Below, in pieces: positions 18,636-28,173 of a stretch of DNA of 64,000 nt. A program made the position numbers and the translations under genes. Each line of letters begins with the position of its first letter. Position 1 is the stretch's first letter. Under the pieces are notes generated by a model. It did not search any database. It saw only the letters and a program-made list of their open reading frames with translations, and was not told where the DNA came from. The DNA is from JAPOUP01 sp965199865 (GTDB lineage Bacteria; Pseudomonadota; Alphaproteobacteria; Rhodobacterales; Rhodobacteraceae), in NCBI GenBank assembly GCA_965199865.1, contig CBDATU010000020.1, positions 62,001 to 126,000 of the forward strand, given 5' to 3'.

Positions 18636-18854
18636 ATGCCATTCACCCGGTTTGCGCTGATCGTTGCGGTCGTTGTGGCGGGTGCCGGAATGACCCTCTG
18701 GCTGGGCTTTCTCGTTGCATCGCCAGTTGGCGCTGATGGGTCGGTGTCCCCATTCGCGGTTCCAGCGGCACTGGCGATCGCCATAGCCCTGCGTCTCTTC
18801 GCGAGCGGAAAGAAGATGCAGCGCGATGGCCACCCTGGGCGGTACCGGAAATGA
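18636..18854 (+). CDS. Small two-helix membrane protein
   Basis: 72 residues with two hydrophobic segments (FALIVAVVVAGAGMTLWLGFLV and PFAVPAALAIAIALRLF) and a basic tail. A strong GGAGG lies 8 bases before the ATG. It sits on the same strand between the corrinoid protein and DUF1638 genes, so it probably belongs to the same transcription unit. I do not recognise a family. Confidence 0.6.
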   Translation: MPFTRFALIVAVVVAGAGMTLWLGFLVASPVGADGSVSPFAVPAALAIAIALRLFASGKKMQRDGHPGRYRK

Positions 18855-18992
18855 GGCACCGGCCAGTCCCCCGGATAGGACCGCTCACGGTGAGCCGATC
18901 CAGATGAACGCATGTGCCATCACCGCAGAGGCAGCATCGCTCCTGCCAGCGGTGCCTGACCAGCGGTGCCGGGCGTTGGGAGGCCGCATGGG

Positions 18993-19631
18993 ATGATTCC
19001 TGAAGACCACATACTGACTGCGGAAGGCATGGCGCTTCAACCGTCAGGGGGCCGCGTGCTTCTGATCGCATGCGGTGCCCTCGCAAGGGAAATACTGGCC
19101 GTCATTCAGGCGAACGGGTGGACCCATATGGATCTGACCTGCCTACCCGCAATCCTTCACAACCATCCCGAGCGGATCTGCGGCGCGGTGCGATCCGCCT
19201 TCGATAGACACCGGCATGATTACGCCACGATCAATGTGGTCTATGCCGATTGTGGCACCGGAGGCGGATTGCGTGATCTTTGCGATGAGCTCGGCGTTGA
19301 AATGGTCGAAGGCCCTCACTGTTATTCCTTTTTTGAGGGAAATGACGTTTTCCGGAAACGTGCGGAAGACGAATTCACCGCATTCTACCTCACTGATTTC
19401 CTGGTAAGGCAGTTCAATGCCTTCGTGTGGAAACCGCTCGGCCTCGACCGTCACCCGGAACTGCGTGACATGTATTTTGGAAATTACGACAGGCTGGTCT
19501 ATCAGGCGCAGACCAATGATCCGGCACTGGACGCCAAGGCAGCGGACTGCGCCAGACGGCTGAACCTGGCTTATGAGCGGCGGTTCACCGGTTATGGAGA
19601 TCTTGCCAGAACCCTTGAACGCTGGTCCTAG
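18993..19631 (+). CDS. DUF1638 protein
   Basis: 212 residues matching the DUF1638 pattern: LLIACGALAREILAVI at the start, HNHPERI, and VVYADCGTGGGL with a conserved Cys. Further His and Cys residues around GPHCYSFFEG could bind a metal or cofactor. In alphaproteobacteria this family recurs beside B12-binding and homocysteine methyltransferase genes, which suggests a role in corrinoid methyl transfer or reactivation; its biochemistry is not settled. The start at ATG 18993 has GGGAGG upstream. The 3' end overlaps the convergent sufE gene by 4 bases. Confidence 0.85.
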   Translation: MIPEDHILTAEGMALQPSGGRVLLIACGALAREILAVIQANGWTHMDLTCLPAILHNHPERICGAVRSAFDRHRHDYATINVVYADCGTGGGLRDLCDELGVEMVEGPHCYSFFEGNDVFRKRAEDEFTAFYLTDFLVRQFNAFVWKPLGLDRHPELRDMYFGNYDRLVYQAQTNDPALDAKAADCARRLNLAYERRFTGYGDLARTLERWS

Positions 19632-20050
19632 GCCAGGCTGGTGGCCAGCCCACGAATGCGCTCGACCATGGATCGCAGTCCATTGGATCTCTGCGCCGTA
19701 AGGTGATCGTGGAGCTCAAGGCGGGCAAATTCAGCGCCAGCATCGACCTTCAGCACCTCTCCAACGGTCAGGCCGCCATAGAGCGCCCTGAGTACGGCGA
19801 TCAAACCCCGAACAATCATGGCGTCGCTGTCGCCGCGAAATGAAAAGATCGCACCAGGCCCCTGCCCCTCGATCACTGGCACGATCCAGACCTGGCTCGC
19901 ACAGCCGTGGACCTTCGTTGCCGGTACCCGCATCGACTCCTCAAGCGGCTCCATCGCCTTTCCCATTTCGATGACGTACCGATAGCGATCCTCCCAGTCT
20001 TCCAGGAAGCTGAACGTCTCCGCAATTTCCTCGAACTCTGGACGAGCCAT
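19628..20050 (-). CDS. sufE: SufE family sulfur acceptor protein
   Basis: 140 residues. SufE takes persulfide sulfur from the SufS desulfurase for iron-sulfur cluster assembly. The start MARPEFEEIAETFSFLEDWEDRYRYVIEMGK is typical and the active-site Cys lies in KVHGCASQVW. The frame is open to 20311, but the upstream part does not fit the family. A stand-alone gene convergent with DUF1638. Confidence 0.93.
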   Translation of the reverse strand: MARPEFEEIAETFSFLEDWEDRYRYVIEMGKAMEPLEESMRVPATKVHGCASQVWIVPVIEGQGPGAIFSFRGDSDAMIVRGLIAVLRALYGGLTVGEVLKVDAGAEFARLELHDHLTAQRSNGLRSMVERIRGLATSLA

Positions 20051-20645
20051 TGGGGCACCTGCTGCGTTTGACGTGAGGTATGACGCCGACCCGCAAAGTT
20101 CCAGAGGAAGAGCGGAATTTTGCGGGCGAAGAAGTCCGCACGGCTTTGCCCTAACCGTTGAGGATGCGTGGCTGATCCCCGTTATGCAGCACTTGGCTGA
20201 CGAGAACCAGTCGCCAGGATCGTCAATACCCACCGAACCGGAAGCCGTTCCGCAACGGGCGATGACATGAACAGGGATGACTGGCGGCAGGAGATTCCCG
20301 ACGGAACACATGAACTGCAGGCAAATCCCGTTCGAAAGAAAATCCGGAAGCGTTACCAGCCCCGGTTCACACTCTCCCCCTGGTCAGGGATATGCAGCCG
20401 ATGGTGCCACAGACCGACCCAACGGACACCGGGTCATTCGCCACGGCACCCGGATTCGCGGTCTGACAGTATCACCAGGGCCAGGCGGCCAGGTCTTCCA
20501 GGGCAGGATTGAGCATGTAGACGGCTTATGGCTCATGGCCATTCCGGTCTCAGTGAAGTTGACCAGAGACCGGAATCTTGCGCAAACAGCTTTTCAAGAC
20601 CAAACTCTTAAGCTAACGTGGATTTGGACCAGCGTGAGGGCGGGC
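20051..20645. other. Intergenic region between divergent sufE and lipoprotein genes
   Basis: 595 bases. Open frames on the plus strand here (from 20267 and 20277) show no domain or hydrophobic pattern, and the longer one is merely the upstream extension of the lipoprotein frame. I see no RNA gene. Promoters for both divergent genes must lie here. Confidence 0.4.
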
Positions 20646-21098
20646 ATGACAGGCAGGATTATCTTGGCGCTGTTTGCGGCAGTGGCAGTCGCAATTGCGG
20701 GTTGTTCATCGGATTCCCGGACCGCCTCCAGTAACACCGGACAGGACAGAGTATCTGATGCCACCGATATCTGGGTGCCTACCATACGTGGTCTGGTGCA
20801 GGAAGTCATCACACTGAAGCTTGAGCCAACTGCGGAAGGAGCGATCATCCAGGCCGCTGGCCTACCACTCCGGCAGGGATTCTATGACAGTGAGCTTGTT
20901 CCGGTTAAGCCAGAAGGCGCCGACGACGATGTCCTGAGCTTTGAGTTCCGCATCACCTCCCCCCCGAAGAGAACTCCGGCGGGTACTCCCATATCGCGGG
21001 AAGTCCTTGCGGCAACGTCCATCTCAAGACGGGCACTGGCGGAAGTGACCATGATTCGGGTGATTTCAGCCACCAATGCGCTATCCGTGCGTCCATGA
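20646..21098 (+). CDS. Small lipoprotein of unknown function
   Basis: About 150 residues. The N-terminus MTGRIILALFAAVAVAIAGCSSDS is a lipoprotein signal peptide with the lipobox Cys at residue 20. The mature part is about 130 residues, mostly beta-prone, with no domain I recognise. ATG 20646 is chosen because GAGGG precedes it and the signal peptide begins there; the frame is open to 20277 with no matching features. Confidence 0.75.
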   Translation: MTGRIILALFAAVAVAIAGCSSDSRTASSNTGQDRVSDATDIWVPTIRGLVQEVITLKLEPTAEGAIIQAAGLPLRQGFYDSELVPVKPEGADDDVLSFEFRITSPPKRTPAGTPISREVLAATSISRRALAEVTMIRVISATNALSVRP

Positions 21099-21186
21099 AT
21101 CCGGTTCGTATCAGGGCGGCGGACGGGACGCTGCAACCAGGGTGATACATCCAGCATCCCCCCTGTTACATTGCGGACTTGCAGCC

Positions 21187-22345
21187 TTAGGTCTCCAGCA
21201 CCTTGATCCTGTTGCCTCGCGCGGCCAGAGCGAGCTTTCCGTCGCAGAGCCTTAATGCATCACCGCCAAACACCTCTCGCCGCCATCCGCTAAATGCGGG
21301 AAGATCACGCCTTCCGGCCGCGATGGCGTCCAGGTCGGCGGCGGTGGCAATGAGTCTCTGCGCCACACCGGCCCTTTCAGAACTCGCCTTGAGCAGCACA
21401 CGCAGGAGATCCGCCAAAGCGGAGTTGACCTGCTGCGTTTCCCTGCGCGCATCGATTCTCGGACGGTCAGCTGGTGGCACCGCAAGCCCCCGCTCAATGG
21501 CGGCAATGATTCCCTGCGCGACTTTCGGTTTTCGCGCTTCACGCTGCAGCAGGCGGGACCTTGAGAGATCGTTCATCGACTTCGGACGAGACGAAGCGAG
21601 CTCAAGAAGGGCATCGTCGCTGAAAACACGGTTCCGAGGCACGTTGCGGGACTTTGCCAGGGATTCGCGGTAACTCGCCAGTTCGCGTACCACTGAGAGG
21701 TATCTGTCGGACCTGTCCCGGACCCTGATGCGCCGCCAGGCATCCTCAGGTCTGATCACGTAAGTGTCTCCTGTCGTCAGAACCCGCAACTCCTCTTCCA
21801 GCCAGTGCGCACGACCCGACGTCTCAAGTTGCCCGTTTAGATGCTCATAGATTTTCCGTAGATGGGTCACGTCGGCAAGCGCGTATCGCTTCTGCGCATC
21901 GGACAGGGGACGCCTTGACCAGTCCGTGAAACGGGGTCCCTTGTCGAGCGACTTTCGGACAATTTTTCGGACAAGGGTTTCGTAGCCCACTTGGTCGCTG
22001 AAGCCACAGACCATGGCTGCAATCTGCGTGTCGAACAGGGGAGCGGGGATCACACCACCATCGATAAAGAATATCTCGATGTCCTGGCGAGCGGCGTGAA
22101 ACACCTTCACGACATTCGTGTCGCGAAAGAGCTCATAGAGCGGTTCAAGCGACAGTCCTTCCGCCAGGGGGGTCGACCAGAACGGCGCTGTCCTTTCCAT
22201 CTCCGGGTATGGCGAGCTGAACCAGGCAAAGCCGGGAATAGTAGGTACGTTCGCGGATGAATTCAGTATCCGCCGTCACATAGGGGCACAGTGCGGCGCG
22301 AACACAGAATGCCGCCAGTTCCCTGGTCGTGGTGATCATATTCAT
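21187..22345 (-). pseudogene. rnd: Ribonuclease D gene with a frameshift
   Basis: 3'-5' exonuclease of tRNA maturation. The N-terminal piece (22345 to about 22170) has the DEDD first motif VTADTEFIRERTYYSRLCLVQLA. The rest lies in a second frame from about 22166 and continues with FHAARQDIEIFF, FDTQIAAMVCGF, ALADVTHLRKIYEHL and a complete HRDC-containing C-terminus. The frames meet at a run of six G at 22167-22172 (six C in the coding strand). With five C the reading becomes VDPLAEGLSLEP and a normal protein of about 385 residues results. It is therefore a one-base insertion in a homopolymer: either a sequencing error, a phase-variable tract or a fresh mutation. The start overlaps the purN stop (ATGA). 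Confidence 0.9.
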
Positions 22346-23013
22346 CTGGTTAACCCTGACTCGGGACAGAATTCCGTGCCGGCCACCTGCCTCACCGGAA
22401 GCATTTCCAGGGACTGGGACGACGCCGACAGATTTACGGGTCTTCGCTCACCCCTGGCAAAACGGTCCAGCACCGCCGGATAGAGCCGATGCTCCTGCCC
22501 AAGCACCCGTGCTGCGAGGGTCGCCGGGGTGTCACCCGATTCGACAGGAACACGGGCCTGACCCAAAATCGGACCGTCATCAAGCCTGTCGGTTACCAAA
22601 TGAACCGTGCAGCCGTGCTCCCTGTCACCCGCCTTCAAGGCCCTTGCATGGGTATTGAGACCCCTGTGGCGAGGAAGAAGCGAGGGATGAATGTTCAGGA
22701 TTCGGCCCTCATACCGGGTGATGAATACGGAGGTCAGGATTCTCATGAAACCGGAAAGGCAGATGATGTCGGGCCGCACTCTATCGAGTTCACCGATCAT
22801 GGCGGCTTCAAAGGAAGCGCGGTGGGGATAGTCACCGTGATGAACCACCGCGGCTGGGATGTTTCGCATTGCCGCCTTCCGCAGGCCACCCGCCTGGGAT
22901 TCGTTGGAGAGCACCAGAACGGGGCGTGCCACGCCGCCCTCCTCCATACCGTCCACAAGGGCTGCCAGATTGGTGCCGCGGCCAGAAATCAGGATCGCGA
23001 CCCGTTTGCTCAT
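22342..23013 (-). CDS. purN: Phosphoribosylglycinamide formyltransferase
   Basis: Transfers a formyl group from 10-formyl-THF to GAR. 223 residues starting MSKRVAILISGRGTNLAAL. It contains the family motif AVVHHGDYPHRASFE, the catalytic region LSGFMRIL, HPSLLPRHRGLNTHARAL with the active-site His, and the conserved Asp in TDRLDDGPIL. ATG 23013 overlaps the purM stop (ATGA), and its own stop overlaps the rnd start, so purM-purN-rnd are translationally coupled. Confidence 0.96.
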   Translation of the reverse strand: MSKRVAILISGRGTNLAALVDGMEEGGVARPVLVLSNESQAGGLRKAAMRNIPAAVVHHGDYPHRASFEAAMIGELDRVRPDIICLSGFMRILTSVFITRYEGRILNIHPSLLPRHRGLNTHARALKAGDREHGCTVHLVTDRLDDGPILGQARVPVESGDTPATLAARVLGQEHRLYPAVLDRFARGERRPVNLSASSQSLEMLPVRQVAGTEFCPESGLTR

Positions 23014-24053
23014 GACAGGCATCCTGAAAAGCGTACCCCCTGTCCCGGCTCGACGACACCAATGCGATGAACCTTCTCTCCGGTATTCTCCAGAGCTGCA
23101 GTCACGGCCTCTTCGGCATCCGGCGCAACTGCTAGGACCAGTCCGATTCCAGCATTGAAGGTCTTCAGAAGCTCGGCCTCCGCAACATCTCCGACCCCGA
23201 GCAACCATCCGAACACCGGCGGAAGCGCCCAAGACTCCAGGTTGATCGCGGCGCCTAGACCCGCTGGCAGCAGCCGTGGCACATTTTCCATCAGACCACC
23301 ACCGGTAATATGGGCAATTCCATGAACGCCACCCGATCTCACGGCGGCCAGCGCGGCATGTACATATATTCTCGTCGGCATCAGCAATGCTTCTCCCAGC
23401 GACATATCGGCGAAGGGTGCGGGATCATCCCAGGCCAACCCTGCATGTTCCACCAGCTTTCGAACCAGGGAATATCCGTTGGAATGCACACCGTTGGAAC
23501 CCAGTCCCAGGAGCGTGTCTCCAGGGCGAACGTCAGCCGGCAGTCCCGCTCCGCGTTCAACCGCACCAACGGCGAAGCCGGCAAGGTCGAAATCCGCCTT
23601 TGCGTACATGCCGGGCATCTCCGCCGTCTCGCCCCCGATCAAGGCACATCCACTGGCCCTGCATCCGGCCGCGATTCCGTTAATCACCCGCTCCGCGACC
23701 TCGACATCAAGTTTTCCGGTGGCTAAATAATCAAGAAAAAACAATGGCTCCGCGCCTTGGCAGATCAGATCGTTGACACACATTGCGACCAGATCGATGC
23801 CAATCGAATTGAAGTGACCAGTGTCGATGGCAATACGCAGTTTGGTGCCAACGCCATCGGTGGCGGCAACGAGCACCGGGTCGGAATAGCCAGCCGCCCT
23901 GAGGTCGAACAGACCGCCAAATCCCCCGAGACCGGCCATAGCCCCGGTGCGTGCGGTGGATCTGGCCGCAGGTCCGATTCGGTCGACTAGTGCCCTGCCC
24001 GCGTCAATGTCGACTCCCGCTTCGGCATATGTCAGATCGGCTCGTGTGTTCAT
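23010..24053 (-). CDS. purM: Phosphoribosylformylglycinamidine cyclo-ligase (AIR synthase)
   Basis: 347 residues, standard length. Signatures are LTYAEAGVDIDAG at the start, ATDGVGTKLRIA, DLICQGAEPLFFLDYLATG, ALIGGETAEMPGMY and GIAHITGGGLMENVPRL. Produces AIR from FGAM with ATP. ATG 24053 (MNTRADLTYAE) is chosen over the longer frame to 24107. It is separated from the flotillin gene by about 300 non-coding bases that probably contain its promoter. Confidence 0.97.
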   Translation of the reverse strand: MNTRADLTYAEAGVDIDAGRALVDRIGPAARSTARTGAMAGLGGFGGLFDLRAAGYSDPVLVAATDGVGTKLRIAIDTGHFNSIGIDLVAMCVNDLICQGAEPLFFLDYLATGKLDVEVAERVINGIAAGCRASGCALIGGETAEMPGMYAKADFDLAGFAVGAVERGAGLPADVRPGDTLLGLGSNGVHSNGYSLVRKLVEHAGLAWDDPAPFADMSLGEALLMPTRIYVHAALAAVRSGGVHGIAHITGGGLMENVPRLLPAGLGAAINLESWALPPVFGWLLGVGDVAEAELLKTFNAGIGLVLAVAPDAEEAVTAALENTGEKVHRIGVVEPGQGVRFSGCLS

Positions 24054-24349
24054 GAAAATCCACAAGCGGCCCGCGTCACTCCGCAACCCCAATGGATACA
24101 TCGGCATTCAATGGCGAAACCAGCCGGGCATTCGCCAAACGCACATCGCTCTTTACCCAGGCTAATACGCCAGGATCGGAGACGAACATGCTGACAGCCC
24201 ACCATATCGCGTCGCCCACTACCAGATATCGCTAACCGCTTCTAGCAGCATGCCATATGGAACGGCAAGGAAATCTTCAGGAAACAAGGATCGATCATTT
24301 CCCACTCAAGTGTCAGACAAGTTGCGTCGGGAAAGATTCCACCACTCCC

Positions 24350-25885
24350 TCACTCTTTCCGCTTGCCTGGTCCGGTAACGCCATCAATGCCGTCCTGCAG
24401 GTTCATTCCAATTGCATCACCGATCTTCTTCAGCGCCGGTAACTGGACAGCCATGTCCATGATCGAGTCAAGCGCCTGATTGACCACCGGCCTGTCACTT
24501 CCTTCGCCGCCACCCGCACCCGATATGCCGCCGGAAATATGGTTGATGCTGATCCCCTTGATTTTCTCCGCAGGTTTCACCATTTCTCCGACGATCTTCG
24601 GCATGACCTCCAGTCGGGCCTTTTCCAGCTCCATCGCGATCAATGCATCCGAACGGGCGTTTTCGGCCTCGATCCGTGCCCTGGCAGCCTCGGTTTCAAC
24701 CTGTCTGGTGAATTTTGCCGCTTCATCCCCGGATCTGCGGGCGGCAGCCCTGTCCTTGGCCACTGCCGCTGCTGACTGCGCCGCGATCCCTTCTCGCCTG
24801 GCGGCAGCTTCCGCTTCGGCTTCCGCGGCAATCAGGCCAAGTTCCTTACGCCGTTCCGCTTCCGCCACCGCCTTTGCCGTCTCGACAGCCGCAGCTGCTT
24901 TCACCGCCTCGGCCCGGGCCGCTTCGGCCTCGGCCTCGGCCCTGCTTTCCTCCTGGCTCTTTGCCGCAACAGCAATGAGACGGTCCTGCTCCGCGATTGC
25001 CAGCGACTGTTCACGTGCGATCTCAGCCGCCTGAATCCGGCGTTCCATTTCGATTCGTGCCGCTGCCGCCGACTGCTCGCTTTCCGCCTTGCGCATTGCG
25101 ACCTCGGCCAGCTGCGCTGCCGAAAGGGTTTCGATTTCCTGCTGCTGCGCAATCTGCGCACGTCGCTCCTCAAGGTCGATCTCCAGGCTGCGACGGGACG
25201 CCTCCATTGCCGCACGACGCACGGAGACCTCGGCATCCGCATCGATTTCGGCACGCTCCTTCTTGGACTTGGCGATCACCTCGGCGAGTTTGCGCATTCC
25301 AACCGCGTTGAACGCGTTGTTTTCGTCAAGCGAGGCGAACGGTGTCTGGTCCAGCGCCGTTAGTGATACGCTGTCCAGTTCCAGCCCGTACCGCACCAGG
25401 ACCTCTCTCAGCGACTCACGCACTTCGGCAACAAAGGCGGCCCGGTTTTCATGCAGTTCATCCATCGTCATCCGGGCTGCGACCGAGCGCAGCGCATCAA
25501 CCATCATTCCATCCACCAGCGAGCGCAGCTGGTCGGCCTGGAATGTCCTCTTTCCCAGGGTCTGGGCCGCACGGGCAATCGCATCGTCGTTCGATGCAAC
25601 CGACACATAGAACTGTGCCCCCACATCCACCCGCATCCGGTCCTTGGTAATCAGGGAGGATCCATCCGTGCGCTGCACGTCCAGACACAGGGTCTGCATA
25701 TTCACGCGACTGACCTCGTGAAAATACGGAATCGCCATCGTTCCACCGGCTTTCACGACTTTCTGACCACCGATGCCCGTCCGGACAAGGCTGACCTCAT
25801 TCGTGGCCCGTTCATAGAACCATGCGATCACCACGACGATAATCGCGAGGATGACGAGAAAAAGAATCCAGGCAAGTGCGCTCAC
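24350..25885 (-). CDS. Flotillin/SPFH-domain membrane protein
   Basis: 511 residues. One N-terminal transmembrane helix (LAWILFLVILAIIVVVIAWFY) is followed by an SPFH domain (about residues 25-190: VSLVRTGIGGQKVVKAGGTMAIPYFHEV). A long Ala/Glu-rich coiled coil runs from about 200 to 440 and ends in a Gly-rich tail. This is the YqiK/flotillin layout; such proteins form membrane microdomain scaffolds. The start is a GTG at 25885 preceded by an AAGGG-like site. It lies 18 bases after the SDR gene, so it may be read through from the upstream operon, though it has no obvious role there. Confidence 0.88.
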   Translation of the reverse strand: MSALAWILFLVILAIIVVVIAWFYERATNEVSLVRTGIGGQKVVKAGGTMAIPYFHEVSRVNMQTLCLDVQRTDGSSLITKDRMRVDVGAQFYVSVASNDDAIARAAQTLGKRTFQADQLRSLVDGMMVDALRSVAARMTMDELHENRAAFVAEVRESLREVLVRYGLELDSVSLTALDQTPFASLDENNAFNAVGMRKLAEVIAKSKKERAEIDADAEVSVRRAAMEASRRSLEIDLEERRAQIAQQQEIETLSAAQLAEVAMRKAESEQSAAAARIEMERRIQAAEIAREQSLAIAEQDRLIAVAAKSQEESRAEAEAEAARAEAVKAAAAVETAKAVAEAERRKELGLIAAEAEAEAAARREGIAAQSAAAVAKDRAAARRSGDEAAKFTRQVETEAARARIEAENARSDALIAMELEKARLEVMPKIVGEMVKPAEKIKGISINHISGGISGAGGGEGSDRPVVNQALDSIMDMAVQLPALKKIGDAIGMNLQDGIDGVTGPGKRKE

Positions 25886-25903
25886 TTTCCCACCCTTTCT
25901 TGG

Positions 25904-26692
25904 CTATAGCCCATGCGTCCGGCACAGGATGTTGGAAGACATGCCACCGTCAGACGTAATGTTTGCACCACGCAGCCACGTGGTCATGTCGGAAAGTAGA
26001 AACGCCACGACCGGGGCGATGTCCTCAGGTGTTCCCGGTCGGTCCATGATCTTCCGGTCCTCTTCGGCCCGTTTGCCGAGGGTTGCGAGGAAATCCTTCA
26101 GGATCGGTGTGTCAACCGGCCCGGGACTGACGGCGTTCATCCGAATGCCCCGGTCCCGCCAGGTCCAGCGGTTCTGCATCGTCCAGGCAATCAGCGCCTC
26201 CTTGGAAAAGAAGTAGGACCGCCCGCCTTCATTAGTGACATTCCACCTGTCAATGAAGGATCGGATGTCGCCAAAGCCAAGGCTTTCCGATGCCTTGATG
26301 GCATCCACCGACTGAGCCCAGCCAAATCCGGCCAGCGAGGCAAGATTCACGATTGAGGCTCCGTCGTTCAGTTTGGGAATGATCAGGTTGGTGAAATACT
26401 TAAGCCCGACGAGATTCACCGCCAGCACCTTTTCGGCAGGAGCGGTCGGTGGCAGGCCGGCAATGTTTGCCACACCGTCAATGCCGGAGGGCAGGACATC
26501 GACAAGGGCCTCGATCGTAGGGCCATCGCTCAGGTCAGCGCGGTAGAATTCCTCAAGGTGGTCAAAGTTTTTGTTTATGTCGATACCAAGAACCTCCGCC
26601 CCCTGCCCGGCAAGAACACGAGCGGTCTCCAGGCCGATACCGGACGAGGAACCGGTAACCACGATACGTTTGTTTCTGACGAGGTCATTCAT
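25904..26692 (-). CDS. SDR dehydrogenase, coniferyl-alcohol-dehydrogenase-like
   Basis: 262 residues of the short-chain dehydrogenase family. NAD-binding VVTGSSSGIG, LDGVANIAG-type segment GIDGVANIAG, catalytic Ser in LASLAGFG and Tyr-x-x-x-Lys in SYFFSK. The unusual gap between Ser and Tyr (a helix with FGDIRSFIDRWNVTNEGGR) and the segment RMNAVSPGPVDTPIL resemble coniferyl alcohol dehydrogenase (CalA-type) and related hydroxysteroid-type SDRs. It follows the aldehyde dehydrogenase gene by only 3 bases. The pair would oxidise an alcohol to an aldehyde and then an acid. Confidence 0.82.
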   Translation of the reverse strand: MNDLVRNKRIVVTGSSSGIGLETARVLAGQGAEVLGIDINKNFDHLEEFYRADLSDGPTIEALVDVLPSGIDGVANIAGLPPTAPAEKVLAVNLVGLKYFTNLIIPKLNDGASIVNLASLAGFGWAQSVDAIKASESLGFGDIRSFIDRWNVTNEGGRSYFFSKEALIAWTMQNRWTWRDRGIRMNAVSPGPVDTPILKDFLATLGKRAEEDRKIMDRPGTPEDIAPVVAFLLSDMTTWLRGANITSDGGMSSNILCRTHGL

Positions 26693-26695
26693 TGT

Positions 26696-28171
26696 TCAGA
26701 ACACCGGTGGGAAGGGTTTCTGTCCGCGGTCAAGCGTGATCCAGCGGGTTTCAGAGAAGCTTTCAAGCGACCAGCGTCCGCCATAGCGACCAAGGCCGCT
26801 GGCCTTGGTGCCTCCGAAGGGAGCGTGGGCTTCGTCGTTTACCGTGGCACAGTTCACATGGCACATGCCGGTTTCGAGCTGCTGGACAATGTCCATCGCC
26901 CGGTGCTCATCGTCGGTGATTATCCCCGACGACAGACCGTATTCGGTGTCATTATTCATCAGGATGGCTTCGGCGTCGGTTCGAAATGGCACGACCACCG
27001 CAACAGGCCCGAATGTCTCATCCCGCCAGATATCCATATCGGGGGTGACATGGGTGACAATCGTTGGTTCGACAAAACGCCCGTCGACACCGCCGCCAAG
27101 TGCGAATCTGGCACCCTTGGCGACGGCGTCCTCCAGCTGGTGCTTTACCCGGGCCGCCTGACGATCATTGATCAGGGGGCCAATGACATTGGATCTGTCA
27201 GCAACGTTGCCGGTCTTCAGCCTGCCCGCACGGGAAACAAAGCCCTGCAGGAAGGTGTCGTAAACCTTCTCCTGTACAAGCACCTTCTCGACGCTCATGC
27301 ATATCTGACCCTGATGCATGAAGGCGCCAAAACTCGCCGCAGATGTGGCGCGCTCCATGTTGGCGTCTTCCAGAACGATGAGACTGTCCTTGCCGCCCAG
27401 TTCGATACAGGCCTTTTTCAGATGCGCCCCGCATTTGGCGGCGATCCGACGACCAACAGCGGTGGACCCAGTAAAGGCGATGCCTTTGACAGCCGGGTTG
27501 TCGACAAGCTCGTCTCCGACCTCGGCAACGTTGTCACGCGAACAGGTGATGACATTGAATACGCCCGGCGGAACGCCCGCCTCCTCCATCACCTCGGCGA
27601 AGAACAGGCCACCCATATAGGGCGTTTCCTCCGAGGGTTTCAGGACAATGGTATTTCCCATGGCCATGGTGAAGGAAAATGGTCGCGAGGCAAGAATCCC
27701 CGGAACGTTCCAGGGGCTTATCACACCGACGACGCCCATGGGCACCCGAACCGCCTGCGAGATCTTTCCGTTCATCGACGGCAGAACCTCCCCGATCGGA
27801 GCATAGCAGACAGCTGCGGCAGCCTTGAATATCTCAGGCATCACCTTGGTCTCATAAACTCCCTTGCCATACCACCCACCGCCTTCGGACTGGGCTGCAG
27901 CGACAAAGTCAGGTGCACGACGTTCGATCACTTCGGCGATTTTCAGCATGAAGTCCGCACGCTCCTGGAACTTCAGTCCAGACCAGGACGGAAAGGCTGC
28001 GTCGGCAGCCTCGATGGCGAGACGGGTATCCGACGCAGCCGCGTCCGGAACCTGTGCCCAGACGCTTCCATCCGAAGGGTTCAGATCCTGAAACCTGGAG
28101 GTCGTCTGCCGCCACTGGCCATTGATATACAGGCCCATGATAGTTGGTGCGGCGCTGGCTGCATCAAGCAT
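26696..28171 (-). CDS. Aldehyde dehydrogenase, aromatic-aldehyde type
   Basis: 491 residues of the NAD(P)-dependent aldehyde dehydrogenase superfamily. Conserved parts are VISPWNVPGIL, KPSEETP, the cofactor loop FTGSTAVGRRIA, general base Glu in IELGGKDSLIV and nucleophile Cys in HQGQICMSVEK. The overall pattern resembles benzaldehyde/vanillin dehydrogenases. I chose ATG 28171, two bases after the LivF stop with GGGA upstream; a TTG at 28177 is the alternative. Tight coupling to an ABC importer and an alcohol dehydrogenase suggests catabolism of an imported aromatic or similar alcohol. Confidence 0.88.
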   Translation of the reverse strand: MLDAASAAPTIMGLYINGQWRQTTSRFQDLNPSDGSVWAQVPDAAASDTRLAIEAADAAFPSWSGLKFQERADFMLKIAEVIERRAPDFVAAAQSEGGGWYGKGVYETKVMPEIFKAAAAVCYAPIGEVLPSMNGKISQAVRVPMGVVGVISPWNVPGILASRPFSFTMAMGNTIVLKPSEETPYMGGLFFAEVMEEAGVPPGVFNVITCSRDNVAEVGDELVDNPAVKGIAFTGSTAVGRRIAAKCGAHLKKACIELGGKDSLIVLEDANMERATSAASFGAFMHQGQICMSVEKVLVQEKVYDTFLQGFVSRAGRLKTGNVADRSNVIGPLINDRQAARVKHQLEDAVAKGARFALGGGVDGRFVEPTIVTHVTPDMDIWRDETFGPVAVVVPFRTDAEAILMNNDTEYGLSSGIITDDEHRAMDIVQQLETGMCHVNCATVNDEAHAPFGGTKASGLGRYGGRWSLESFSETRWITLDRGQKPFPPVF

Positions 28172-28173
28172 GA

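Noticed and set aside
20277..20645. N-terminal extension of the lipoprotein frame
   Set aside because: The signal peptide and ribosome binding site fix the start at 20646; the extension has no coding pattern.
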